From Chitinophaga niabensis (GTDB lineage: Bacteria; Bacteroidota; Bacteroidia; Chitinophagales; Chitinophagaceae): DNA of 64,000 nt. The translations under genes were made by a program, and so were the position numbers. The stretch is from positions 3,350,482 through 3,414,481 of the forward strand of contig NZ_FSRA01000001.1 of NCBI RefSeq assembly GCF_900129465.1. The letters are read 5' to 3'. The notes under the pieces were generated by a model, which was given only the letters and a program-made list of their open reading frames with translations, was not told the origin of the DNA and did not search any database. Within the stretch, counting starts at the first letter, position 1. Each line of letters opens with the position of its first letter. Below, piece by piece: positions 25,855-33,857 of the stretch.

Positions 25855-26493
25855 CTAATCTTTGCGCTTGAAATCACCCCGTTTCCAGGCTTCTATGAAC
25901 TGGGCCCAGGCGATTGGATTGAAGATGTTCTGAGGAGGCGTTTGGCCTGCATAGTAGAGGGATTGCTGCTGTTTCTGCATGAAAACACCATAAGCCCCGC
26001 CGGCATCGATGGGGATGGAACGGGCCATGGCACGGATCTTGGCCTGGTCGTTATTCTTACGGGCAATTTCATACATATCATTCGGAATATCCATACTTAC
26101 AAAAGCCTTTTCAAATTCCCTTTTACTGGGATAAGGTTTGATGATGGTTTCAGAGAGGTAAATGGTATCCTCGGTGAGGAGCTGGATCACGGAGTAGCTG
26201 TTTCCGGGCAGGTTTGCGGGGATCCTGTATTCTTTTTTGCGGAAGCCCACGGCAGTGAAGCTCAGTGTATCGCCTTTGAAAGCCACGATGGAGAATACCC
26301 CCTGGCTGTTGGAAATGGTACCACGGTTCTGCCCCTTTACGATGATACTCACAGCGGGAATGGCCCTCAGGCTGTCCGCCGTCATGGTAATACCGGATAT
26401 TTGTATAATGCTGTCTTTGAATGCTTTCAACTGCGCCTTTAACAAAAACGGCATGAACAGCAGGGACAAAAATATGATCAGTTTCTTATGCAT
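25855..26493 (-). CDS. Secreted protein with a carboxypeptidase-regulatory-like domain
   Basis: 212 residues. Signal peptide 1-21 (HKKLIIFLSLLFMPFLLKAQ). A CarboxypepD_reg-like domain of the SusC N-terminal type spans about 25-105 (ISGITMTADSLRAIPAVSIIVKG, GVFSIVAFKGDTLSFTAVGFRKKEYRIP). The rest, about 105-212, is helical and charged (YPSKREFEKAFVSMDIPNDMYEIARKNNDQAKIRAM, FMQKQQQSLYYAG) and has no recognised domain. It is likely periplasmic or outer-membrane associated; function unknown. It stands alone between hbd and the divergent mrp gene. Confidence 0.7.
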   Translation of the reverse strand: MHKKLIIFLSLLFMPFLLKAQLKAFKDSIIQISGITMTADSLRAIPAVSIIVKGQNRGTISNSQGVFSIVAFKGDTLSFTAVGFRKKEYRIPANLPGNSYSVIQLLTEDTIYLSETIIKPYPSKREFEKAFVSMDIPNDMYEIARKNNDQAKIRAMARSIPIDAGGAYGVFMQKQQQSLYYAGQTPPQNIFNPIAWAQFIEAWKRGDFKRKD

Positions 26494-26565
26494 GCAGCTA
26501 CTAAGATAAATATATACTCCCGGAAAGAGGAATATAAAACCAACAAATTAAACCTCATTTTAGGT

Positions 26566-26573
26566 TAACTTTG
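26566..26573 (+). promoter_or_regulatory. Candidate -7 element of mrp
   Basis: TAACTTTG matches TAnnTTTG perfectly, 29 nt before the mrp ATG. No TTTG is found 19-21 nt upstream, so the -33 box is weak or absent. Confidence 0.4.
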
Positions 26574-26602
26574 CTGATCGGAAACAATTTTAACAACAAT
26601 TT

Positions 26603-27700
26603 ATGATCACAAAAGAAATGGTGCTCGAGGCGCTGTCGAATGTGGAAGAACCCGATCTGGGTAAGGATTTGGTGACACTGAACATGGTGAAAGACATCGA
26701 GATCAACGGCAATAAAGTTAAATTTACCGTAGTACTGACCACACCGGCTTGTCCGCTGAAGGAAATGATAAAAAATGCCTGTGTGAATGCCATCATTCAC
26801 CTGGTGAGCAAGGAAGCTGAGGTGGAAGTAAAAATGACGGCCAACGTAAGCTCCAACAGGAAAGATGGAAAAGGCCTGCTGCCGAATGTGAAAAATATCA
26901 TTATGGTGGCGTCCGGTAAAGGCGGGGTGGGTAAATCCACCGTAGCTGCCAATCTTGCATTATCCCTGGCACAAGACGGCGCTAAAGTGGGCCTGATGGA
27001 TGCCGATATTTACGGACCTTCTGTTCCCATTATGTTTGGCGTTCGCGGAGAAAGACCTATGATGGTGAATGTGGACGGTAAAGGGATGATTGTTCCCATG
27101 GAGAAGTTCGGGATCAAATTCATGTCCATCGGCTTGCTGGTAGACGAAAAACAGGCGATCGTATGGCGCGGGCCCATGGCCAGCAGTGCATTGAAGCAAT
27201 TTGTAAGTGATGTTTACTGGGAAGAGCTGGATTACCTGATCATTGATATGCCTCCCGGCACCGGCGATATTCACCTGACCCTTGTTCAGAGTGTACCTGT
27301 AACCGGCGCAGTGATCGTAACCACTCCGCAGGATGTGGCCCTGGCAGATGCCAAAAAAGGTATCGGTATGTTCAGCAGCCCCCAGATCCGCGTACCGATC
27401 ATCGGTTTGGTGGAAAACATGGCTTACTTCACACCGGCTGAATTACCCAATAACAAATATTACATCTTTGGTAAAGAAGGTGGAAAAAGACTGGCAGAAG
27501 AACTGGAGATCCCCTTCCTTGGGCAGATACCTTTAGTACAAAGCATCCGTGAAGGAGGTGATGAAGGCGTTCCGGCAGTTGCAGGAAATGATGCCATCAC
27601 TAAAAATGCTTTTGCTGAATTTGCAGGTGCTACCGCCCGCAGCATTGCTATGCGCAACGCCAATATTGAACCAACGAAGATCGTTGAGATAGTAGTTTAA
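26603..27700 (+). CDS. mrp: Mrp/NBP35-type iron-sulfur carrier ATPase
   Basis: 365 residues. An N-terminal MIP18/DUF59 domain spans about 1-90 (VLEALSNVEEPDLGKDLVTLNMVKD, TPACPLKEMI). The deviant Walker A motif GKGGVGKST is at 105-113, DADIYGPSVPIMFG and DMPPGTGDIHLT follow, then TTPQDVALADAKKGIGMF. It is a cytosolic P-loop ATPase thought to load or carry Fe-S clusters. The C-terminal CPxC cluster-binding motif of classical ApbC/Nbp35 is replaced by YFTPAELPNNKYYIFGKEGG, as I recall for other Bacteroidetes Mrp proteins. It converges on the RDD gene, which ends 2 nt beyond its stop. Confidence 0.92.
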   Translation: MITKEMVLEALSNVEEPDLGKDLVTLNMVKDIEINGNKVKFTVVLTTPACPLKEMIKNACVNAIIHLVSKEAEVEVKMTANVSSNRKDGKGLLPNVKNIIMVASGKGGVGKSTVAANLALSLAQDGAKVGLMDADIYGPSVPIMFGVRGERPMMVNVDGKGMIVPMEKFGIKFMSIGLLVDEKQAIVWRGPMASSALKQFVSDVYWEELDYLIIDMPPGTGDIHLTLVQSVPVTGAVIVTTPQDVALADAKKGIGMFSSPQIRVPIIGLVENMAYFTPAELPNNKYYIFGKEGGKRLAEELEIPFLGQIPLVQSIREGGDEGVPAVAGNDAITKNAFAEFAGATARSIAMRNANIEPTKIVEIVV

Positions 27701-27701
27701 C

Positions 27702-28130
27702 TTATTTCTGTATCATTACGCTCCCGGCGCCGAAGTCATGTATGGCTCTGCGCTGGGAGTCGAAATGAACAGAGAGGAAAGATACCCAGCCCAATGTTGC
27801 CTTCAGGGCATATCTCACGTAAGCTTTCCACAATGCGATCTTTTTCTGGTAATTATCCGCATCCACCACCCTTATCCTCAAAAGATAATTTCCTACAGTG
27901 CAGCCGTAAGCTACAGCCAGGGGTTCATATAAACCCCAGATGCCCAGGAAAAGAACAACATTGATCCAGGTGGGTGTATCCTTTTCGTCGCCGATGGCAT
28001 TCAATAACAGGGAAGCTAACAGCATCAGTACAACGATGATCAGGAAATCAATGAAAGTGGATTGTACTCTTTTTACCAGCACGGGGTATGAAGGCCCGGA
28101 TACCGGAACCTCGTCCAGATGATCGATCAT
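27702..28130 (-). CDS. RDD-family membrane protein
   Basis: 142 residues from the ATG at 28130 (MIDHLDEVPVSG). A longer frame to 28193 would run into the divergent PaiB start at 28174, so it is rejected. RDD domain: RVQSTFIDFLIIVVLMLLASLLL (helix 1, Arg and Asp present), WINVVLFLGIWGLYEPL (helix 2), GCTVGNYLLRIRVVD, then AYVRYALKATLGWVSFLSV and RRAIHDFGAGSVMI. Three membrane helices in the inner membrane. The function of the family is poorly known; some members are linked to Na+/H+ exchange. It converges with mrp. Confidence 0.85.
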   Translation of the reverse strand: MIDHLDEVPVSGPSYPVLVKRVQSTFIDFLIIVVLMLLASLLLNAIGDEKDTPTWINVVLFLGIWGLYEPLAVAYGCTVGNYLLRIRVVDADNYQKKIALWKAYVRYALKATLGWVSFLSVHFDSQRRAIHDFGAGSVMIQK

Positions 28131-28173
28131 AGTATAGGAATTTACTTTGCTAATATAACTAAAATACCACTGT

Positions 28174-28797
28174 ATGTATACCCCTAAGTACAACGAGGAA
28201 AAAGACTGGGAAACGGTTGCCGCATTTATCCGGCAGAATGGTTTCGGGTTATTGGTCAGTATTCATGATGGCCTCCCTATCGGCACACATCTTCCTATTG
28301 AATTAGTTGAAAAAACACCGGGTAAATTTGTGCTTCACGGGCATATTGCCAATGCCAATGATCAGGCTGCCACCTTTGTAACCGGACAAACTTTCATGGT
28401 TGTATTCATGGACCCGCATGCTTACATTTCTTCCTCCTGGTATGAAAAGGGAAAGATCCCTACCTGGAACTACATCGCAGTGCATGTGTATGGTGTGCTG
28501 CGTGTTCTCACGGAGGCTGAATTGGCGCAATCCCTTCATCAACTTATGGAGCGCTACGAAGCGGGGTCTGAAAACCCGGTGCATGTGCATGATATTCCTG
28601 CTAAAGAATTCCATAATAACCTTAAAGCGATCACTGGTTTTGAGATCAGTGTTGACAGGGTGGATACGCGGTTCAAGCTTAGCCAGAACAGGAATGATCA
28701 CGATTATTTCAGTGTGGTGGACCATCTGAAAGAACTGGGAGATGATCATGCTCACCGGATTGCGTCTGAGATGGAATTAAGGCGGGAGCGAAAATAA
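28174..28797 (+). CDS. PaiB-type FMN-binding protein
   Basis: 207 residues, full family length. MYTPKYNEEKDWETVAAFIRQNGFGLLVS is the conserved start, followed by GTHLPIELVE, VLHGHIANAN, FMDPHAYISSSWYEK, VPTWNYIAVHVYG-like PTWNYIAVHVYGVL, and the C-terminal ITGFEISVDRVDTRFKLSQNRNDHD. These are the signatures of the PaiB family, flavin-reductase-like split barrels annotated as FMN-binding negative transcriptional regulators; direct DNA binding is doubtful. Likely a cytosolic flavoprotein. Divergent from the RDD gene; followed by a long inverted repeat. Confidence 0.88.
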   Translation: MYTPKYNEEKDWETVAAFIRQNGFGLLVSIHDGLPIGTHLPIELVEKTPGKFVLHGHIANANDQAATFVTGQTFMVVFMDPHAYISSSWYEKGKIPTWNYIAVHVYGVLRVLTEAELAQSLHQLMERYEAGSENPVHVHDIPAKEFHNNLKAITGFEISVDRVDTRFKLSQNRNDHDYFSVVDHLKELGDDHAHRIASEMELRRERK

Positions 28798-28853
28798 GTG
28801 GAATAAAGATGTATTAATACCCTTAAGCCTACAAACACCGGTACTAAAAGAGA

Positions 28854-28931
28854 AACCAGTGCATGTATTTTTTTAAGGAAAGCTGTCCGTATTGTGCTGG
28901 TTTTTTCCTTAAAAAAATATATGTACTGGTT
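28854..28931. repeat. 28-bp inverted repeat between convergent genes, terminator-like
   Basis: Positions 28854-28881 and 28904-28931 are inverted copies with only two mismatches, both compatible with G-U pairing on one strand. The loop is 22 nt. Arms carry AACCAGT at the outside, a run of seven T in the middle and AAGGAAA inside. It sits 57 nt after the PaiB stop and 14 nt after the Gfo/Idh stop, so it may end both transcripts; its length also suits a small palindromic repeat element. Confidence 0.65.
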
Positions 28932-28944
28932 TCGGCGCGTTTAG

Positions 28945-30315
28945 TTAGAGCGTGAATACCTTGCCTCCAACAATTACATCTTGTTTAGCTTCGTCGAAAG
29001 TGGCTTTCATGCCAGTGCGATATGCAGCGGTACCCATGATCAGCGCTATTGAGTGAGAATAGGCCGCCTCAATGGGAGCGTTTGTTTTAACATCCTGTTT
29101 GCGCACACATTCCATCCAGTTACGTACGTGCGCATCCGTAGTATCATCACCGCCAGTGTTAGCACCGGTTTCAACAGATGCAGCCACGCTGGAGAGGTCC
29201 ATGCTGGGAAGGAGATTTGCTTTCATGCCCATTTCTGCCGCTTCTTTCTCTCTCAGACCACCGGTTGGACTGATCTTGTTTGTGCTCATGTCTATCATGC
29301 CACCGTTGGAATAGTAGAGCTCTTTTGTACCTCCTGCAGAGTTGTGGAAACGGGAACTGTATACTACCTGGAAGCCGTTCTTTGGATCATTTTGCGGACC
29401 GTAATCGAACACTGCTGTGAGTGTATCTGCATTGCTGCGGCCATCTTTCCATTGGTAGATCCCTCCGTTTGCTACTGCACTACGTGGATGCTGCAAGCCG
29501 GTGAACCAGTGTACAGTATCTATCTGGTGCGTCATCCATTGGCCAAAGATACCTGAAGAGTATGGCCAGAAAAGGCGGAACTCTAAATATTTACGCGGGT
29601 CCCAGCTGTCTTTCGGACGGCTGCAGAGGAAACGATTCCAATCCACATCTGATTCTTTGATGGATTTTGTGAGTTCCGGTCTGCGCCAACGGCCGGGCTG
29701 GTTTACGTTCCAGGTCATTTCTACCATGGTGATAGGGCCGAACTTTCCTTCTTTGATGAAGTTAGCTGCGGCATGATAACTGGCACCACTGCGGCGTTGC
29801 GTACCTACCTGGAAAACCTTTTTAGATTCCTTTACTGCTTTGAGTGCATTGCGGGCATCTTCCATTGTTTCAGCGAAAGGTTTTTCGCAGTAAACATCTT
29901 TCTTGTTCTTAACGGCTTCAATAGTATGGAAGGCGTGCTGGAAGTCTGCTGTAGCGATCATTACTGCATCGAGGTCTTTGATCTTATACAGTTCATCGTT
30001 GTTCACGCAGGTTTGCACACTGTGGCCCAGTTTACTTTCCAATGCGGCTTTACCTTCTTCACGGCGGCGGTTCCAGATGTCGGAAACGGCGATGATATCA
30101 AAGTTCAGTTCTTTATGATTCTTCAGGAAGCAAGGCATCAGGGCCTGGCGAAAACGGTCAGAATAGCCTACCACGCCTACATTCACACGGTCGTTGGCTC
30201 CGATAATACGTGCATAACTGCTCGCTGGCATCCCCATTGCACTGAGGGCAACCCCGGCACCTCCCATCATGGAAAGCTTCAGGAATTCGCGGCGGTTCTT
30301 TTTTGCTTCTGTCAT
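28945..30315 (-). CDS. Tat-exported Gfo/Idh/MocA-family oxidoreductase
   Basis: 456 residues. A twin-arginine signal spans 1-35 (NRREFLKLSMMGGAGVALSAMG). The NAD(P)-binding Rossmann fold follows (VNVGVVGYSDRFRQALMPCF, IIAVSDIWNRRREE, DLDAVMIATADFQHAFHTIEAVKNKKDVYCEKPFAETM, with the EKP motif). The C-terminal domain has GPITMVEMTWNVNQPGRWRRP and GIFGQWMTHQIDTVHWFTGL, the catalytic His region. The Tat signal implies export with bound cofactor. Such exported dehydrogenases act on sugars and glycosides, often by 3-oxidation. It is 20 nt downstream of the TIM-barrel isomerase-like gene, in one operon. Confidence 0.88.
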   Translation of the reverse strand: MTEAKKNRREFLKLSMMGGAGVALSAMGMPASSYARIIGANDRVNVGVVGYSDRFRQALMPCFLKNHKELNFDIIAVSDIWNRRREEGKAALESKLGHSVQTCVNNDELYKIKDLDAVMIATADFQHAFHTIEAVKNKKDVYCEKPFAETMEDARNALKAVKESKKVFQVGTQRRSGASYHAAANFIKEGKFGPITMVEMTWNVNQPGRWRRPELTKSIKESDVDWNRFLCSRPKDSWDPRKYLEFRLFWPYSSGIFGQWMTHQIDTVHWFTGLQHPRSAVANGGIYQWKDGRSNADTLTAVFDYGPQNDPKNGFQVVYSSRFHNSAGGTKELYYSNGGMIDMSTNKISPTGGLREKEAAEMGMKANLLPSMDLSSVAASVETGANTGGDDTTDAHVRNWMECVRKQDVKTNAPIEAAYSHSIALIMGTAAYRTGMKATFDEAKQDVIVGGKVFTL

Positions 30316-30335
30316 TTTGTACAGTGTTTTTTTGG

Positions 30336-31199
30336 TTATTTATATACTTCGTTCAGTTGTTCTGTGAGATAAAGGAATGCGGGTCTGCTTTCTTCCGCCA
30401 TATTTTTCCAGCCACTTTCTATCATGATGCGGCCTTTGTAATTGGCTTTTCTCATGGCGGCAAAATAGGGTTTGAAATCTTCCTTGCTGGTGCCCGGCGC
30501 CCTGCGGCCTTCTTTTTCTGCAATATGGCAATGCACCAGGTAGGGTGCTGCTTTGAGGATATCAGCGGGGTCCTCTCCTTCTTTCATCATATGATAGAGG
30601 TCTACCGTGAGCCTGAAATTGGGATGGTTCACCTGTTGTGCCACATCCGTTACGATCTGCAGGCTGTTCATGAAATTATCCTCTGATCTGTTCAGGCTTT
30701 CCATGGCAATGATGCGGTCGTATTTCTTTGCTACCGCTGCCATTTTGCGGGAGATGGCGATCAGTTCCTTCTTTGATTGTTCAGGATCCATTCCATCCAG
30801 GAGTTTGCGGGAACCGGCACTGCCGAATACGATGATCTTTACGCCTACTATCTTTGCGCGTTGCATGAGGGAATCCACATACCCAAGGATCGCTTTCTCG
30901 TCTGCCTCCTTTCCTATGAGGCGCATGGTGCCTGGCATGAAGAGGTTGCAGGTTTCCAGTTTCAGTTTCATTTTCCTGATCCGGGCAAGCTGGCTGTTGA
31001 AGGTGGAATCCGGAACGGCCGGGGAGAGTATTTTGCGGGCAGACTCTTCTATATAAGCGAAGCCGGCGGCTTTCAGGAGGCTGTCGTTCTCAAATGAAGT
31101 ACAGACGCCCAACGGCGGAATACTGCTCTTCTGTGCATTCGATTGCAGATAAAGACCTTGTAATAAGAGGAATAGCAGAAGAAAAGCATATTTTTTCAT
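30336..31199 (-). CDS. Exported sugar phosphate isomerase/epimerase-like TIM-barrel protein
   Basis: 287 residues from the ATG at 31199 (MKKYAFLLLFLLLQGLYLQSNAQ), which begins a Sec signal peptide; the frame upstream to 31235 is unlikely. AP-endonuclease-2/xylose-isomerase-like barrel: GVCTSFENDSLLKAAGFAYIEES, VKIIVFGSAGSRKLLDG, IIAMESLNRSEDNFMNSL (metal-ligand Glu), FRLTVDLYHMMKEGEDP (Asp, His), LVHCHIAEKEGR (His) and GRIMIESGWK (Glu). All expected metal ligands are present, so activity is likely. It is the first gene of an operon with the Tat-exported Gfo/Idh protein, suggesting a periplasmic sugar oxidation or epimerisation step. Confidence 0.85.
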   Translation of the reverse strand: MKKYAFLLLFLLLQGLYLQSNAQKSSIPPLGVCTSFENDSLLKAAGFAYIEESARKILSPAVPDSTFNSQLARIRKMKLKLETCNLFMPGTMRLIGKEADEKAILGYVDSLMQRAKIVGVKIIVFGSAGSRKLLDGMDPEQSKKELIAISRKMAAVAKKYDRIIAMESLNRSEDNFMNSLQIVTDVAQQVNHPNFRLTVDLYHMMKEGEDPADILKAAPYLVHCHIAEKEGRRAPGTSKEDFKPYFAAMRKANYKGRIMIESGWKNMAEESRPAFLYLTEQLNEVYK

Positions 31200-31316
31200 G
31201 GAAAAGTTCGTTTTTCGATACCGTGGGTCAGCCAAAAATTAAGAACTTAAATCGGAAAATCAAAATCGGGTTTTCATAAAAATGAAGGAAATTCGCCAAT
31301 AATTGCAAATACACTT

Positions 31317-32123
31317 ATGAACAGACAGGAATTGGTGCAGCTTATCAGGGAGCGAAAATCTTACCTTTGTATCGGATTGGATACAGATATACATAAGATC
31401 CCCAAACATTTATTATCCCACCCTGACCCCATCTTTGCCTTTAATAAAGCAATAATTGATGCCACCAAGGATATTTGTGTAGCTTATAAGATCAATACTG
31501 CTTTTTACGAATGCCTGGGTATCCGTGGCTGGGAAAGCCTCCAACGTACTGTTGAATATATTCCGAAAGAGATCTTCACAATAGCCGACGCCAAAAGAGG
31601 CGATATCGGCAATACCTCCACTTATTACGCCAAAACCTTTTACGAAACCTATGGTTTTGATTCCGTAACAGTTGCTCCTTACATGGGGCGCGACAGTGTG
31701 GAACCGTTCCTGGGCTTCTCTGAGAAATGGGCCATTGTACTGGGTCTGACTTCCAACGAAGGTTCCCGCGACGTGCAGCAATTGCAGCTGGATGGAGGTT
31801 TTGTATATGAGAAAGTAATGAAAACCACTGCATCCTGGGGTACACCGGATAATATGATGTTTGTGGTAGGTGCTACAAAAGCCGATGTGGTAGCGGATAT
31901 CCGTCGTTTATTACCAGATCATTTCTTCCTGGTCCCGGGTGTTGGGGCGCAGGGTGGCAGCCTGAAGGAGATCTCCGAAAAAGGCATGAACAAGGAAATA
32001 GGCTTACTGGTAAATGCCAGCAGAGCGGTGATCTATGCCGGCAATGATGAGAAATTTGCCGAAGATGCCCGTGCGGTTGCTTTACAATACCAGGCGGAAA
32101 TGGCGGGATATATTCCTGCTTAG
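31317..32123 (+). CDS. pyrF: Orotidine 5'-phosphate decarboxylase (long, group 2 type)
   Basis: 268 residues. LCIGLDTDIHKIPKHLL is the substrate-binding start, AFNKAIIDATKDICVAYKIN follows, and the catalytic DAKRGDIGNTSTYYAKTFY carries the Asp-Lys-Asp charge network (K93). GYDSVTV-type GFDSVTVAPYMGRDSVEPF and FLVPGVGAQGGSL close the barrel. The enzyme makes UMP from OMP in pyrimidine synthesis. The length and motifs match the longer PyrF type seen in Bacteroidetes. Monocistronic; converges with the YciI-like gene 14 nt beyond its stop. Confidence 0.95.
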   Translation: MNRQELVQLIRERKSYLCIGLDTDIHKIPKHLLSHPDPIFAFNKAIIDATKDICVAYKINTAFYECLGIRGWESLQRTVEYIPKEIFTIADAKRGDIGNTSTYYAKTFYETYGFDSVTVAPYMGRDSVEPFLGFSEKWAIVLGLTSNEGSRDVQQLQLDGGFVYEKVMKTTASWGTPDNMMFVVGATKADVVADIRRLLPDHFFLVPGVGAQGGSLKEISEKGMNKEIGLLVNASRAVIYAGNDEKFAEDARAVALQYQAEMAGYIPA

Positions 32124-32137
32124 GGCCGGCTGCCAGG

Positions 32138-32554
32138 TTACTTAAAATACATACTTCTTGCCGGCCAGCAGGGCCTGATCTCTGCTTTCAGCCAACCAGC
32201 GGCAACAGCGGAATCCTGTTGGATCAGGTCTACAACTTCCAGGCTATCCTTACATTCCACAATGATAACATCCTGCAGTTCCTCATTTTCTGTAAATGGA
32301 CTTGCAACGATCAATTTTCCTTCTTTCACAAGGTTCCGGACGGCGCTGATATGAGCATCCCGGAGTTGAGAAGTGGTACCGGGATCCTGTTGCCTGTTTA
32401 TGTCCGAACGCAACATTACCATCCAATATTTCTTACTCTCTGTTTTTTGAATGGGCTCTTCCGCAGCCGCTGTTTTTAATGGTTTTGATGTAAATCTGGC
32501 GATCACAAAAGTCAGGAACACCGCCAATAGTAATACAGGCAACAGTTTAGCCAT
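32138..32554 (-). CDS. Membrane-anchored YciI-like protein
   Basis: 138 residues. One N-terminal hydrophobic segment (about 3-20, LLPVLLLAVFLTFVIARF) acts as anchor or signal. The rest resembles the YCII dimeric alpha-beta barrel: KYWMVMLRSDINRQQDPGTTSQLRDAHISAVRNLVKEGKLIVASPF, then DVIIVECKDSLEVVDLIQQDSAVAAGWLKAEIRPCW. YciI domains are small putative enzymes without an established common reaction. The exported or anchored form is less usual. Convergent with pyrF. Confidence 0.75.
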   Translation of the reverse strand: MAKLLPVLLLAVFLTFVIARFTSKPLKTAAAEEPIQKTESKKYWMVMLRSDINRQQDPGTTSQLRDAHISAVRNLVKEGKLIVASPFTENEELQDVIIVECKDSLEVVDLIQQDSAVAAGWLKAEIRPCWPARSMYFK

Positions 32555-32653
32555 ATGCTTCAGATTTGCTGGTCCTAAGGTAATAAATATCCGTAATTCC
32601 GTAAATTAGGAGCCGAGGGCTTATAACCTGCTTCCCTCCTAAAATGGAATGCT

Positions 32654-33832
32654 ATGCATCAAGACTTGTTTGAATCGCCTGATTATTTCCAGATAGATGA
32701 ACTTTTGACGGAAGAGCATAAAATGATCCGTGCCTCTGTGCGGCAATGGATAAAGACAGAAATATCTCCTGTTATTGATGGTTACTGCCAACGCGCGGAA
32801 TTTCCTTCCCAGATCATCAAAGCGCTTGGCAGCCTGGGTTGTTTTGGCCCCACCATTCCGGTAGGATCAGGTGGCGGAGGGCTTGATTACATCGCTTATG
32901 GTCTAATGATGCAGGAGCTGGAACGGGGAGACAGTGGCATCAGGTCCACTGCATCTGTACAGGGTTCTTTGGTAATGCATCCTATTTATACATTCGGCAG
33001 TACAGCCCAGAAAGAACGTTTCCTTCCAAAACTGGCAACAGGAGAAATGATGGGCTGCTTTGGACTGACAGAGCCGGACTTTGGTTCCAACCCTGCCGGT
33101 ATGCTCACTTATTTTGACGACGACGGCGATCATATTTTATTGAACGGCGCCAAGATGTGGATCTCCAATGCACCCTTTGCTGATATCGCATTAGTATGGG
33201 CACGTGATCCGGAGGGAAAGATCAGGGGTGTGATCGTGGAGCGTGGTATGGAAGGTTTTTCTACTCCCGAAACAAAAGACAAATGGAGCCTGCGTGCCAG
33301 TGCTACCGGGGAACTGGTGATGGATAATGTACGCATTCCCAAAACCAATATCCTCCCGGATGCAAAAGGGCTCAAAGCTCCTCTCTCCTGTTTATCCTCT
33401 GCCCGTTATGGGATTGCCTGGGGCGCTATCGGTGCTGCCATGGATTGTTATGATACCGCATTACGTTACGCAAAAGAACGGGTGCAGTTCAACAGGCCTA
33501 TCGGCGGTTTTCAGCTTATCCAGAAGAAACTGGCGGAAATGATCACCGAGATCACAAAAGCACAGTTGATGAACTGGCGGCTGGGCGTATTACGCAATGA
33601 AGGTAAAGCAACGGCGGAACAGATATCCATGGCTAAAAGGAATTCCTGCGAAACAGCCGTACACATTGCCAGGGAAGCGCGTCAGATCTTAGGCGCCATG
33701 GGTATTTCCGGGGAATACCCCATCATGCGGCATATGATGAACCTGGAGAGTGTGATCACTTACGAAGGCACACATGAAGTACATTTATTGATCACCGGCA
33801 TGGATATTACAGGGCTGAATGCTTTTTCCTGA
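32654..33832 (+). CDS. Acyl-CoA dehydrogenase, glutaryl-CoA dehydrogenase type
   Basis: 392 residues. N-terminal helical domain (LTEEHKMIRASVRQWIKTEISP), FAD/substrate-binding middle domain (GCFGLTEPDFGSNPAGMLTYFDDDGDHILLNGAKMWISNAPFADIALVWAR in segments), C-terminal helices with RVQFNRPIGGFQLIQKKLAEM. The catalytic base is E371 in TYEGTHEVHLLITGMDITG, the arrangement of glutaryl-CoA dehydrogenases (lysine and tryptophan degradation, glutaryl-CoA to crotonyl-CoA). Cytosolic flavoprotein. The next gene, apbE-like, starts 25 nt after its stop, so they may be cotranscribed. Confidence 0.9.
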   Translation: MHQDLFESPDYFQIDELLTEEHKMIRASVRQWIKTEISPVIDGYCQRAEFPSQIIKALGSLGCFGPTIPVGSGGGGLDYIAYGLMMQELERGDSGIRSTASVQGSLVMHPIYTFGSTAQKERFLPKLATGEMMGCFGLTEPDFGSNPAGMLTYFDDDGDHILLNGAKMWISNAPFADIALVWARDPEGKIRGVIVERGMEGFSTPETKDKWSLRASATGELVMDNVRIPKTNILPDAKGLKAPLSCLSSARYGIAWGAIGAAMDCYDTALRYAKERVQFNRPIGGFQLIQKKLAEMITEITKAQLMNWRLGVLRNEGKATAEQISMAKRNSCETAVHIAREARQILGAMGISGEYPIMRHMMNLESVITYEGTHEVHLLITGMDITGLNAFS

Positions 33833-33857
33833 AAAATGGATTGCTTATTTTACAGAC

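Noticed and set aside
28798..28944. Inverted repeat considered as insertion-sequence ends
   Set aside because: No transposase, no target-site duplication seen, and only 78 bp in total; kept as repeat/terminator instead.
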